From contig NW_019775458.1 of NCBI RefSeq assembly GCF_001039355.2, positions 754,142 to 818,141 of the forward strand: a stretch of DNA of 64,000 nt, written 5' to 3'. Position 1 is the stretch's first letter, and the number at the start of each line of letters is the position of its first letter. Positions 25,971-38,932 of the stretch are shown piece by piece. The DNA comes from Lingula anatina (taxonomy: Eukaryota > Brachiopoda > Lingulata > Lingulida > Lingulidae). The position numbers and the translations under genes were made by a program. A model generated the notes under the pieces. That model was not told the DNA's origin and made no database searches. It worked only from the letters and a program-made list of their open reading frames with translations.

Positions 25971-28900
25971 ATCAAAAATTCGTCTACACTTTTAGTCTGA
26001 AAATCTGGTCTCTTTTAGTCTAAGATAAATCCATAATAGTAGTCCATTCAAATAAAGTAAGCAGTGGTCTGAAACAATGATCATCCTTGTTATTCAACAG
26101 GTGTTATTTTCCATTTGGACAACTATACTGTGTTATCTTGTATCAATTTTTTCTGAAATAGTTCTTAATTTGTGAAACAGATCCCTGGAAAGCAGTGTGC
26201 TCACAGCTGCACTTAACACTGTAACTACCACATTACACTTGTCTACCAAGCTGGTGTGGTGTTCATGTTAATTTTAGTTTCTTTCTACAATGCCAACCTA
26301 AAGATAAAACTGCCAATAGAAAATTATTCTAATAATACATGTACTCATCTATTGTTAACCATTCTATTGTTAATCTATTGTCAACCCTTACCTTATTATA
26401 ACTACACAATTTCAATAACCAATTGTACAAGAAAAAAGGCCAGCTTTAAGTTGATACCTTCTTAGCTATTTTTTGCAGTTCCCTGAAGAACCTTCCAGAG
26501 GCGTGGTTGTCTCCTCCCTCTGCCTGGATTGGCTCTACCACAATGCCAGCCACTGGTTCACCTTTCTTTTCAGCTTTCTCCATCAAATCCTGGACCTAAG
26601 AATCAAAATGTAAAAACAGATGCAATACATCCTCATTTTCTGATTTTCTCTAACATCTGCACTCCATGACCCACCTGATCTGATCCCTCATCCCCCCCCC
26701 CCCCCCCAAAAAGTTCTTAAGTTCCACGGCACATCATTTTCCTTCATTTTCAACTAAGTTTTTCATCAAGACAAGACTAACAGTTTCCACAACCACTCCA
26801 CACACCAACTATTTGTCACTGCTCTTAAGGTTTGTTCAGGGCTATATTACTGCTAAGAACACTCTGAATTACCTATCCAGTATAATTATGATGTCCAGTG
26901 GTCAATGCTGTCACGCCCATCCCAAGCCTGTAGCTGAGGTTGAAAAGTGACCAACCCTTGGAGCCAGCCTTATTACTAAAATAAATACCGGGAAATTTCA
27001 GTGCCTCGCAAGCTTTATTCTTCCTACTGCCATACATTCAATGCAGTGACTCTCCTCCTGAATCCAGAGTTGTCTTCACACCCAACACAATGTGACACAT
27101 CTAACGCAATTTACCTGTTCCAGACATCTGTCTTCTTCTGCATCATTCTCACGTTGGAATTCTTCAAGTGGGTAGCGAAGCTTGGGGAAAGGTGCACATG
27201 GCCAATCAAATGTTGGGAAGTCCAACTTGTGGAACCATTTTGTGTGTGTATTGGACAAACAAGCTAAAATTGAGTACAACTATAGGTAAATGTACTGGCT
27301 TGAAAGCAAGATGGATTCAACAATGTGTAGTACATTGGGATGACAAATTTTAACCAGTGACTTTCTCATAATGAAGTAAGTTAATAAACCAACAAAATTA
27401 CCAATTGCTTACAGAAGTACCTAAATCAATACTATTAACTTAAAAAAAGAGGAAGAATCTAGTTTACCATTTAGCTTGTGTGCCCACCTGTAGTTCTGCC
27501 ATGAAATGCATTGGTAAAGGACAGCAAGGACAGTTTAGGAGAACCTGGCAACATGTTGTGGACACTAGAGTCCATTTCCTCTTGGGTAGGTGGAAGTCCG
27601 CCCCTTTTATTGCGCTACAAAAATACAACTTAATGAAATAAATTATTACATATAATAGAAAAAAATCATGTACATATCCACTGTGTTAAGTGAAAAGTGT
27701 ACTGAAAAGCCCTTTAAATTCCAACATGCATTGTTATACATATTGGCATATATTATTGTTGAAGTGAGGGGCAGCCAATAGCTACAATTTTTTCCCAACA
27801 GTAGCATTTTTTCCACCTGAAAACCATTTCTATCCATGCTTACTGTAAGAGAGTTAAGGTGAGATGGGAATGCTTTTTCAAGGCTCTTTTGGGCATGTAA
27901 AAATTAAAAGTTTTGAAAGGACGATCTTACCTGTACACAGCCCCACATGTGGAAAATACGGTGAAAGGACATTATAAGCACTAGAAAAAACATAGTACAT
28001 AAGGTTAGTTGTCCAGCAGTAAGGTGATTACCTGATATGCCATAAAGATAGCTTTGTAGCCATGTTCATTGGAGCAGGCCCCGCACATCATTGGCTGAAC
28101 ATACCTCATGCCAGGGGGAGCCACCTAGATGAAAAAAAAAGTTATTTTGATACTATGAAAAATGTCATAACATTCATGAGTACATTGTATTTATAGCTAC
28201 AAATGTTTATTTGAACAAAATTAACACTTGATAAGGCAGGGCGACTTTATTAAACAAACATCATCAAATTTTCTTGCACAGAAAAATTTTGGAGTGAATT
28301 CGGTTATTGCATAAACATACATGTGATTTACTGATTGAAACAATACATATTTAACCCTGAATCAAATAAACACTCAATCATGTGTGGTATGTGACTTTTT
28401 GAAAGAGAAGTACATTGTATACTCAATTTTTGCATATGTAAATGAGGAGTTTAAATTATTACATCAAGATAACTGATAAAATCAACTCTATCACTGGGTC
28501 TATTTTAAGACACCTACAGAAATAAGTGCATTCCTCACAGTCTCTGGCCAATCAGTGGAAGGAAAGTTACCGAATGCTGGTCTGTTTACAAGACTGGCCT
28601 AAATACAAAAGAAAAACATAAGAAAAATTGGGTTAAAAACCTGAAATTAACACACATGCTTAATCAAAGTTATTCAGTATAAGAAAAAGAATGACTCATT
28701 ACTTAACAGCATGGGAAACACTCGCTTTGAATATCTGCTAACTATTATATTGAATATGCTGTGCTTGAAACTTGAAAAGTTTATAGCAATATGAAATCTC
28801 ATTAAAAATGAAAGTGCTTGCAATTTGGTCTGACAGAATTTTTGCTAACCATATTGTTGGGATCCATCATGACTTGAATAAGGTTTGGGTGGTTGTAACC

Positions 28901-31900
28901 TTGAGAAAAAACAACATTTTTTTATTTTAACACTCATTTATCAAGCACTGTAAGTCACAGGGGTTAATTTCACAATTTAGCTTTTAAAGCAAGCATACCC
29001 TTAGTATACATAAAATGTTTACTGCCAGGTTTATAGAAAAAATTGAGCCACTTTGCCTAAGGAAAATGTATGTTATTTTAAACAGTTCAGAATGGATAGA
29101 ATCAGCAGAGAAGCTACACATAATTGTGTCAATTTATGCACATGCTTAACATTTTAAAATTGGATAAATATGCAATCATTCGGCCACAGAAAACAAAACC
29201 AGTTCATATCCAGTACTTTCCAGATGTTTTCACAAGAACTTAATTCAACAGCCCTGTGTGAAAGGCATATTTGAGATGGGGATAAAATGACTCAGTACAG
29301 ATCACTGCTTGAACTAAGATTTTTAAATGAATTCCCAACAGGCAGAAGTTTGCATGAACAAAAATCTAAAACACACACCCCCAAAAAAATGTACTGGCAA
29401 GGAGCCAGGATCTTATGCTGACGTAAAATCCTAGGATGTAAGATCAATGGACAGGTGCAAGTAACCAACTACTAACATTTAATAGACACAGCAGGTAAAC
29501 AAAATATGATATTTTTGATACAGGTATACACGGTATGCATTCTAGGTGGACAATATATAGAACACAATTTCTGGAATCTAGTCTAATGCTGGATAAATGC
29601 AGATGTGGTTGTTGTTTACTGGTTAAAAACCAGACTGCTTTCATACAATAAATATGAATGAACTTGAAAAACAGCTACATGTATTCATAGGTGTAGGGGC
29701 TGGAGAGGGGGGGGGGTTAGCCATTTCACTTTTACAATCACTCAGTCATAGCCATAGGAGGGCTAAACATAATTCATTTTTTTCTGAATGGTTATAGCAC
29801 ATTACTTAAAATTTTGTTTCCTACTTGCCTATGGCTAGTATTACAGATGAAAAGTACACAATGCACCTATAATGTTCAAAACCATCTGCAAACATTCAAT
29901 TTTGTCAATCCAGACACATTTCAACCTGATGCAACAACGGGTTCTTCCTTATATCAAATACATTGTCAGATACCTGTACCTCTGTAAGTTCAATACAAGG
30001 AGGGCATCTTGATAGTCCAAAGGTTCATTGGTCTGAAGGTTCACTGGTCAAAAAAATCGTAACATTTTCTTCAGTTTTTAAATCAAGGGTTTGTTGGTCA
30101 GAAGGTTCTGTACCCGTAGTGAACATTCGGACCAATGAACCTTCAGTCCATTGAACCTTCGGACTATTGCTACAGCCCCAAAACAAGGGCACCAGCAGTT
30201 TGAACAGTCTTAAGTGTGTGCTTGTTTTGATAGAAATACCTGGTATTTCTCTGATACATGACAAATTGTGCAAGCATACTTTTTTTCACTCTAACAGTTT
30301 TAAAAACCGCAAAGCAATTGGCCTAGTTTATATTGTCATCAATTTGTTGAAGCCAACTGTCAGGCTGAACTGTTTGAAAAAATGGGAAATTAATTGATTT
30401 TCACCAAATGGGAAGCTTCTCTGACCAACTGGAAAATCTTTTTACAAAAACAAAACATTTCATTGTTAGTGAAAAAATCTTTCATCCTCGCAAGAAATAA
30501 GGAGAAAGAGAATGAAACATGGAAAGTATGAAGAATAAATAGCAAGGTATAATACTGTGACTACTGATAAGTTAGATAGTGAAGGGTTCAAACTGTTACT
30601 AACCTTAAACAAAAATTCTATAATTAAATCAAAAATATAACATTCTGTACTCATGCAGATACACGTCATTCCTGCAACAAATATACCCAGTTTCTGTATC
30701 AGACGTTGACATATACCTCATTCCTGCACCATACCTCAATCCTGTACAATGTATACCGTACTTAAAACCAACTCCAAATGTACCTCATCCCTGTACAGTA
30801 CCAAAAATACCTCATTCATATACCAAACATACCTCATTCCTGTACCAAACATCATTCCTATACAAAACATACCTCATCCCTGTACCAAATATACCTTATT
30901 CCTGAACCAAGCACATCTCATTCCTGTACCAAATTTACTTCATTCCTCTACCAAACATACCTCATTCCTGTACCAAATGTGCCTCACTCCTCTACCATAC
31001 ATACCTTGTTCATATACCAGATGTACCTCATTCCTGTACCAAACATACCTCATTCCTGTACCAGATGTACCTACCAAGTGGCACTGATGAGATCTGTGTG
31101 AACAGGTCCAACAAAACATTGCCATCTGCATCCACAATGTAGTTCCCCCGGCTGGCTTCATAGTTCACAAAGAAATGGACATGGCCAATATTCTGAAATA
31201 ATTGATAACTGAAATACATCTGATACCCTATAAATTGTACACTTTGGGACTGGAAATTTTGCTAGAGTTTGCGAGTTATCAGACTGTATTGTTATAATTT
31301 CATGTCCAGACAAGCAGTCTATTATGATACTTTATTTGTAATACAACATAATATTGATGTGTAATGTAACAACAAGGTAAACATGAAGAAAAAATTGATA
31401 AGCTGACTTTATTGTTTTCTAGAAAAAAATCTATGCACGGTCAAATCTAAAACAACAAACATCCTTATTTTTATAGAGCTTACTATAGGTTTTATTTCTA
31501 CATCATAATACTATTTGGCAGGTTCAATAATTCAGCTCTGTCTTGCATATATATATGGTGCAATATGGGTTCCCTGTCAAATGTGACTGAAAATCATGCC
31601 AACATCAAAGAAATGCAAACTTCAAGGTCAATAAACCTATAAATTCAACTCTTTGATATGTTAATTCACATGGCAATTTAGTAGCATCTTTAGCATTTTT
31701 ATGTGTAATTACATAATTTGAATTTACAGTATTTAGCAACAGGCAGTCAGTGCAAATTTTTTAAAGTAACAAATCCAACGACATGATCACAATGTGCAGA
31801 ACTTATATATAATCATGTCACGTATGCTGTCTGAATAGTACATAAAATCAATACGATAATAACACATAAAGCAGAGAACTTGACATGTAACTACAGTACT

Positions 31901-34058
31901 GTTATAGAAACAGTTGAGGAGGGTTTAATTACTAGTACTAGTAGGTGGTTGTTAAGCTGTAATGTGAATTTTATGTTTGGATTACGAACAAATGTGGTAC
32001 AGCTTGTACTGCACCCCATTCTTTGTAAATCACTTTTTTAGAGATGTGACAGCTGGGGACGCAATTCATACCACTATTATGCATTATAATTACCTTGACC
32101 TAAACCCGTATACCTGTAATTATATGATACCTTTCTTTTAAAGATTCTTAAAAGAATTATAGTGTAATTTTAGTTGCTCGTTTGACTAGAGATGATTGAC
32201 AGTGTGAATTTAACTTACTTATACTAACCATAGAAAATGTGTGTTATTCTAATATCATCTCATTCTATATAAAACATCATTATATCTGAGAAGAAAGATA
32301 GAGGTCTTGGACTAGTATTAAATGCTGACCAGTTTTGACAAATTAACTGAGAGGGAAATATTAAATCTTTGGTTTATTTTTCATTTGGTCCGACTATCCA
32401 GAGCCCTAGAAAACATATTTTTAAATATTTCAGTTTCTTGCCTATATCATGGTGCAAGTACATTTTCATCTTCTTTATAATAAAGGTATATGTTGTAGCC
32501 ATGTTATTAGTATTAATAAAATGGAACTCCAGCAGTTACAAACTGACATATGATACTGTAACACAAGGCAGCAGATAAACCCCAGAATACATAACATATA
32601 AAATAGGCAATAGCTAGGCCTCACATCAAAGCCTTGACCTCTTTTAAAGCTCATGAGGGCGACAAGCAGATTATTGGAGCATGCAAGACCGGGCAGCCTA
32701 GATTTTTTTTACATGGAAAAAATGCCCAAAAATGTAGTTTGTCTTAGAAGTGGTCTTAGAACGCATAGTTGATGTCAACATGCATATGTGTCTGTGTCAG
32801 TGCAAGTGCCTACATGCATGTGAAAACATTTTAATCATGTGAGCTTAATAAAAGCAAATATGCATTTGCAAATTCAATGTCTGCAGAATTATATCTCTTA
32901 CAGCATTGACATCATCCAGATCGGCACATAGTGCTTTTGATCTGGGGCCCGGAACAGGTGTCTTCATACAAGGTGCCTCGTACTCATTGGGGACAAGAGA
33001 CTCCACATCAATAGTCTGAGCACTGGTGAACTGACTGCGGACTGAAATAGAACAAAATACACCACACAATCAATCAGTCCTTGCAATATTGATAGAATGA
33101 GCAATGCTCATCAAGAACAGCAGTGACCTTATTATCAGAATGCCTATTTTAAATTATCAGCTTCATTCCTGTGAGCAAAGTTTTGTTGAAAAACTGTCAA
33201 TAACTGTCATGTCACCAGTTCAAATTATGACTATCCTGACATTTTTAAAAATATAATTAGAACAATTAAATAATAAATAAAAAAAGAATAAACATTACTT
33301 ATATACAACTAATAAGCATTATTTGAATACAACTTCAACTTTTTGTCTGCAATTCCCCCTCATAAATCAATATCATTATCACTGCACTACAATGTACATA
33401 TGACTCCATCAGTGAATTTATTTTTGGGTCAGAGGCGTAGTGTTCGCTGGCAACTGGAACCAGTAAACACCGTTCAAGAACCAGATGAAACCGGTTCCCC
33501 CCATCCCCTGACCTAGTTTAAACAAACAGGTGGTCTATTGCTAGTCTATAGGCTTATCGCATAAAAATATCGTGCTGTGCACCAGGCAGTATATAGGTGA
33601 ATTTTTTTATCATTTGAAGTTTTCTATCTTTTATTTACTGTGCGATTACATATAAACTTTCTAATTCTGTACTAATAATAGACTGGTCAGCTCTGCTATT
33701 TTTTTAACAATTACTGGTACGGTTACTACCGGGTGATATAGTACATTGCAGCCAGTTCCCGCTGTGTGAGATTCAGAGCAAAACGTGCACCTTGCTGTTG
33801 GTGGATTATATATAAAACACTGTGCTTTATAAACAACATTTGTTGCAATCGATGAGATAAAAGAAAAAAACCGACCAAAAATTAAATCTGAAAATGTGGC
33901 TCCTGAACACTATTTTCATTGTACGCTTACTGGTACACAATACTGTTGTGTTAATGAGTTGTAATGTGATTATAAATATTGATTTAAAATTGTACTAGAT
34001 TCTGCTTACCTGATTTTGTTAAGTGCTGTACAGGCACAGAATACAGCCTTCGAAGCAT
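23901..34058 (-). CDS. ABAT: 4-aminobutyrate aminotransferase, mitochondrial (GABA transaminase)
   Basis: PLP enzyme that converts GABA and 2-oxoglutarate to succinate semialdehyde and glutamate in the mitochondrial matrix. Thirteen exons, all phases consistent, 499 aa (human 500): 34010-34058, 32902-33041, 31075-31192, 28850-28899, 28518-28598, 28032-28124, 27488-27614, 27115-27263, 26458-26595, 25679-25852, 25090-25236, 24438-24549, 23901-24022. The start [11 protein letters not shown] is a mitochondrial presequence. MMCGACSN (Cys160, Cys163) keeps the CxxC that binds the [2Fe-2S] cluster in the mammalian enzyme. [23 protein letters not shown] (Asp323, pyridine-N contact) and FSKKMQTGG (expected Schiff-base Lys355) are intact, as is ERSIRFRP near the C-terminus. 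The exon 24438 donor is a weak GTTGGT. It shares a divergent promoter region with MAD1. Confidence 0.96.
25934..25968. repeat. Poly(A) tract in a GABA transaminase intron
   Basis: A run of about 35 A on the given strand (T in the gene's sense). It lies about 80 bases upstream of the acceptor of exon 25679-25852, so it may extend that intron's pyrimidine-rich region. Its length is error-prone. Confidence 0.9.
30012..30166. mobile_element. Short inverted-repeat element (aggttcattggtc family)
   Basis: Two ~38-bp inverted arms: 30012-30049 and the complement of 30129-30166, with a ~79-bp loop. Each arm contains the phrase AAGGTTCA(T/C)TGGTC twice, and related fragments occur in the loop. There is no coding capacity. 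It lies in the long GABA transaminase intron 28900-31074. Probably a MITE-like repeat that folds into a hairpin in the pre-mRNA. Confidence 0.7.
30713..31074. repeat. 22-bp minisatellite touching a GABA transaminase splice donor
   Basis: About 15-16 imperfect copies of ACCTCATTCCTGTACCAAACAT, with some shortened units. The array runs up to the 5' splice site of exon 31075-31192 (donor GTAGGT at 31069-31074). In the gene's orientation each unit contains GAGGTATGT, itself a good match to a donor consensus. The long open frames seen here on both strands are only a consequence of the repeat period. Confidence 0.9.
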
Positions 34059-34752
34059 CTCCCCAGGATCTTGATCAACAATGACACAACGTAGTTCTTC
34101 TTCTTTCTTCGTGTAACTCTAGCAGTATTGCGAACGTCAAATTACTCGCAAGTGGTGCGCTTTGTTTATATTATGCTCTACAGTAGGTCAGGGGTCAGAG
34201 GTCAAACACCATCAAAACGTCCAGCATTTAATAAAGAACAATCTACAAAGTGGTTATATTTCCAATATATTTTGATGTCGTGTACTTTATTTTGTTGTAT
34301 ATTGTAATGTTATGTGCATGGTTCAAATGTGCATGAGCGAAAGTTGCAAAACAAATTTTTGAATTTCTTTAATTACGAGCTGCGGGATAGACCTGTCATG
34401 GCGGGCCGCATAAATTCAATCTGTTCGTTTCCTTGAGTTGTCTTCTATATCTTGTTCGTTTGTCAGTAACTTAACTTCTGGGTGGGATTTTGTTCGTATT
34501 CGAGTTCAACATAAACGACGGAACGGCAAGTGTTAGAACGATGGTCTTCTTGTTGTAGGAAACGGTCTTGGAAGTGTAAGTTTTCCAAGTTTAGTCTCGA
34601 GACGTATGCTAGCACGCGCGGCTGTCACCTTGATCGGTTAGTAAACGAGTGTCGTAAATCGTCATGTGATTAATAAACCGATAAAACAACCTTATATGGA
34701 AGTTGAAGCTTGTTCATTTTTTGTTATGCATGTCTTTTTATTATTATTGCAG
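34059..34752. promoter_or_regulatory. Divergent promoter region between ABAT and MAD1
   Basis: Only 722 bases separate the two start codons, with genes pointing away from each other. The stretch 34360-34640 is richer in CG dinucleotides than surrounding intron DNA (GCGGGCCGCAT, ACGACGGAACGG, GCACGCGCGGC), as in housekeeping bidirectional promoters. A noncoding MAD1 first exon may end near 34577 (AAGTGTAAGT), since the coding exon has an acceptor at 34751-34752 only 28 bases before its ATG. No TATA box assigned. Confidence 0.55.
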
Positions 34753-34780
34753 AATAAATTTAGTTTTGTAAAACTGCAGA

Positions 34781-37700
34781 ATGGATACGCCAGATGACAA
34801 CACAGCTGTGATTCGCATGAAGCGTGACTTTGATGCTTTTATTTCATCTCAAAGTGGGTCTGCCAGTGGTAGGATAAATTTTGATCAAACCGCCTCACTT
34901 GACATTAGTAGAGGCAGTGCAGTTTCAATGCAGTCAGTTTTGGGTAAGTTTGAGGCCTCTGTAACCCATTCCTCTTCTGCTCTGCATTTCAACTTGGCTG
35001 TTTAAAGTACGAGGAAAACAATATTTCAGTACTTCAGTTTGATTGCATATGAAATTAATGTCTTGTCTCCCCTTCTGAAATAGAGACACTGTAAATGACT
35101 ACAAGTAATATATGGTGAACACTGTCTGTCTGTGTTTTCGCTGTTGTTGTTGTTGCCATCACCATTCAAATCTTTGAAAAATGCTTTTGTCATCCATTTT
35201 GCCTAGAATAGATATCATTGAATCCATTTTGAAAAACATTGCCCGTTAAATGCCTGTATATGTGCCATCTTCAGTGTCTAGATAAATCCATTCCACTCAT
35301 ATCCCTAAGCTTAGTAATGTGTATCCATATTTGTTATTTCTGATATCAGAGAAGCAGAAGGAGGACCAGAAGCTACGGGCAGATTTGATTGCAGCCAAGG
35401 GATACATCACGAAGCTTGAGTTACAGCTGGCAGCCGTGGAGGCCAGCAACAAGAGGGCCAGAGTGGAGTATGACAGAGACTTGGGCCAGGTGAAGCTGGA
35501 GCGCATGGTAAGTTCATGTGGTTTACGCAGGCTAGTCAGAGTTTTGTCCACTTGCTAATTAGCATTCCCTGTAGTAAAAATCTTGGAAAAGGATTTTACA
35601 ATTTTTTGGTAATTTATCTGTGATTATCTGCGACATAGCATTAGTTCATTGTTGTGAGATATTTAATTAAAGGGGATTTAATGTGTAAGAGGATATTTGT
35701 TCCATCATTAGTGGTATATTTATCATTTATATTTACACAGAAATAGTTATTTAGAACTTATAAGACAATTGGGATAATCCAGTTGTCTCACAACTTCACA
35801 GTGAAATCAATATTTTGCAGGATTTGGAGGAGAATGGTATTAGAAATAATGGCAGACTAGCGGATCAATTAATTTTTTATTCTAAATTAGATAGTTATTC
35901 ACCATAAAGACAAAGCTCATTTCAACAAGGAGTCATTTCAGGCTGAAATTTACTTATGCTTTTGTGGACTGTTTTATTAGTTTTCTTCTTTTAGAGAGAA
36001 TCGGAACAAATAACTGAACTGAAAAACCAGCTGCATTTTATTGCTGAGAGAGAGAAGAGGTTGCAAGAGGAGCTGGAGGAGTGCAAGCAGACACTCTCCA
36101 AGACCAAGACAAGCCAGGACCAAAAGCTTCTTGGGTTGCAGAAAGAGAAGTATAAACTGGAGAATGAATTAGAAGAAGTGAGACTAATGCTAATGCAAAG
36201 TTATTGTCTGGGATATTGGCTCATTTTTTAAAAGAAAAAAACATTTTATTTGATTTAGGAGAAAAAATGATGAAAAATCTTGCATTTCAGATGTGTGATG
36301 AAGAGATTTTATTTTGCTTGTTTTTTTATGAATCATTTTGAATTTATAAAATAATTTGCTGTTGGTTTTACAAATCAGTATTGTATTTTTAACCAAATGT
36401 TTAAAGTTTAGTCATCATCAGTCGATGAAATCTTCAACAGTTTGATTCTTTTGTCTTTGCAGGTACAGGAGGCATCAAGGAGTAAGGTTACAGAATTGAA
36501 CAACCATATTATGAGGCAGCAGACGGAGTTGAAGATTAAACAAAATGAATTAGATGAAACTAAAGAAAAATTTAGAATGTACAAAGAGTAAGGGCATATT
36601 ATAACCAAATTGTTTAATGATGGCATAATAATTCTGTGCCATCTAAAGAAGAAGTAGATTCAGGCTTGTGCTTACGGCATCTTTTATTGTCAATATTTTT
36701 TCTAATGTCTGCCCAATTTTTGCTCAGAAAATGCAGCTGTATTCTTGTATTCTGTAAGATATGTGCCATATTTTTTTTTGAAATGGTGTTGTTCCAAAGT
36801 GGATGTTTTTTTAAATTATCCTTATTTTTTAATATCAGGCGCAGTCGAGGTGCATCCAATATCTTAGAAAATGCAGAGAAATTAAAAGCTGATCAGAAGA
36901 TTAAGGTAAGACAAAATAACTGAAGCTGTGCCATGGAATTGATAGTAACAGAATGCTTATTTGGCTAAAGAATGATTTATTGATTTCTCACTTTCACAAA
37001 TTCATGATAAATTTCTAGTTATTACAGGCACTGTTTTCTTAAAGACAAAATTTAAAACTAAGGCAAGGTAGTACCCCTGTCTATTTTTAAAAGACAATTT
37101 GTTTTTATTGAACTTGATATTAGTAGCTTCTTCTGTCAGGAAAGCTTCCCAGCATTTTTTAAAATCGGATTTATATGACTATAAAATCATCATAAGAACA
37201 ATTAAGGGAAATTGAAAGCCTGCCCAATTTCTGAGTAATAGTCCTGATTCTTGTTTTTTGATATCAGAATCATGATTCCATGGTCAATATCTATGGGTCC
37301 TAATCTAGTTGTTGTCCTATTGGGCGTCCTTGTCCTTCAGTTGAGGCAGTGAGCAGTGTCACATCCACATCTTGTTTTTCTATTCGGTTGCTGTAAAAAT
37401 GGCCATCATGTCAGCCTGGCCTTGTGAGCCTGAAGTTTAAATAAGGTTTCATTTTGAAGATTTTGAACAAACAGTTTGATATTTGTTTGAGAGCAAAACA
37501 CTTACCAAGGCTACATGGATAAATTATTACAATATTATAAGAATTTGATTTCTTTAAATCTTTTATTAATAAAAAAAAAGAAAATAAGATAAAGGGAAAG
37601 TAGGTTTATATAACTTGCTGATATTTTTGAAAATTAAAGGTCTGTATTTAAAGATTGATCTAGGCAACATGTGTAGGTCACAGGCCAGATCCCAATCTAG

Positions 37701-38893
37701 ACCAGTTACTAACTGTTCCAGGCCAGATCCCAATTGGGGTATCATAATGAGCATATGGCCGGTGACATGTACATTGTTCGACATGGATGGCAAAAGTTGA
37801 CATAATGATTTCTGTTAGAAATAGTATTTAAAAACACTGATATTATGGAGTACTTCTCATTCACAGATTTGCCTATTTTATCTTTAACTATACTTACATG
37901 TATGAGATGTCTGAAATTAAAATGAAAGATTCTATTATATTAAAAATCACCTTTTCCAAAGTGCCTGCCAAATGATCCAGGGGCATACAGGAATTGTGGG
38001 TAACTGGTGAAGTTCTCATAATCACATGGTGCAGAGCCTTTGTTGACCACGACCAGCCATCCAAAATCCGATCCACACCCATTATAATCCCTGTGTATGT
38101 AGAATTCTCTGACAACAGCTCTGCAATATGATGTGCAATGCTTTTATGTTAAAATTTTATTTAATAAGCCTTGTATCCATCTAGTAAGTGTTTTCCTGGA
38201 TTTTTTGTGCTTTTCTTTTTTGTCCTTGTGTGAAAATGTTTAATCTGGTGACAGAAAAATTGAATTACTCTTTTGTTATTACACAATTTAAGGAAAGGCA
38301 ATTCTAGGATTTTTCACAGGTGATGTAAAATGTTATAAAAATGATGTAATACAGGAAAATGAAAGATATATTTTTTTCCTGGGTACTTGGCAATAAGAGA
38401 CTCTTAGTCTTGTGATGCATATCTTTATCAGGACTGGTCTTTTTTTAATAATCTGCTGAGACAAAAGCTTGTTTGAATTCATGTAAACATGCACATACAC
38501 TCAGCTAAAGTGTGCCTGAGACTGTGTTACTATACCCATTATTTTCTCCAAGAATACTGAAGAAGTAACCATGTCTGTTTGTATCATATGTCTGCAGAAT
38601 GTCTGCATATGGAGAGGAAATCAGGCGATCCTTGCTGAACCAGGTCATCTTGTCACTGCCTATGGCATTAAAAACAAGGACAAGCCGCTCAATGCCAGCC
38701 TGATACAGCACCACCTTCACCTAAATTGATACAGAAATAAAAAAAATCTAAAGATGTAAAATATCTTGGTGTAGATAATATTGTCTGAATTTTTTCACAA
38801 CAAAGATTTTTTTTTTTTTCAGAATAGTGGTAACTCATCCCAGTAGTTCCAACTAACACAATCATAGTAACTCGTTCAAGTAGACCCCCCACA

Positions 38894-38932
<39 letters not shown>

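Noticed and set aside
25763-26023. Open frames ending in poly-Lys (plus) or starting with poly-Phe (minus)
   Set aside because: Poly(A) tract. The real coding part on the minus strand is the ABAT exon 25679-25852.
30749-31219. Overlapping open frames rich in Tyr-Leu-Ile-Pro-Val on the plus strand and complementary frames on the minus strand
   Set aside because: Produced by the 22-bp minisatellite in an ABAT intron. Only the 31075-31192 part on the minus strand is coding.
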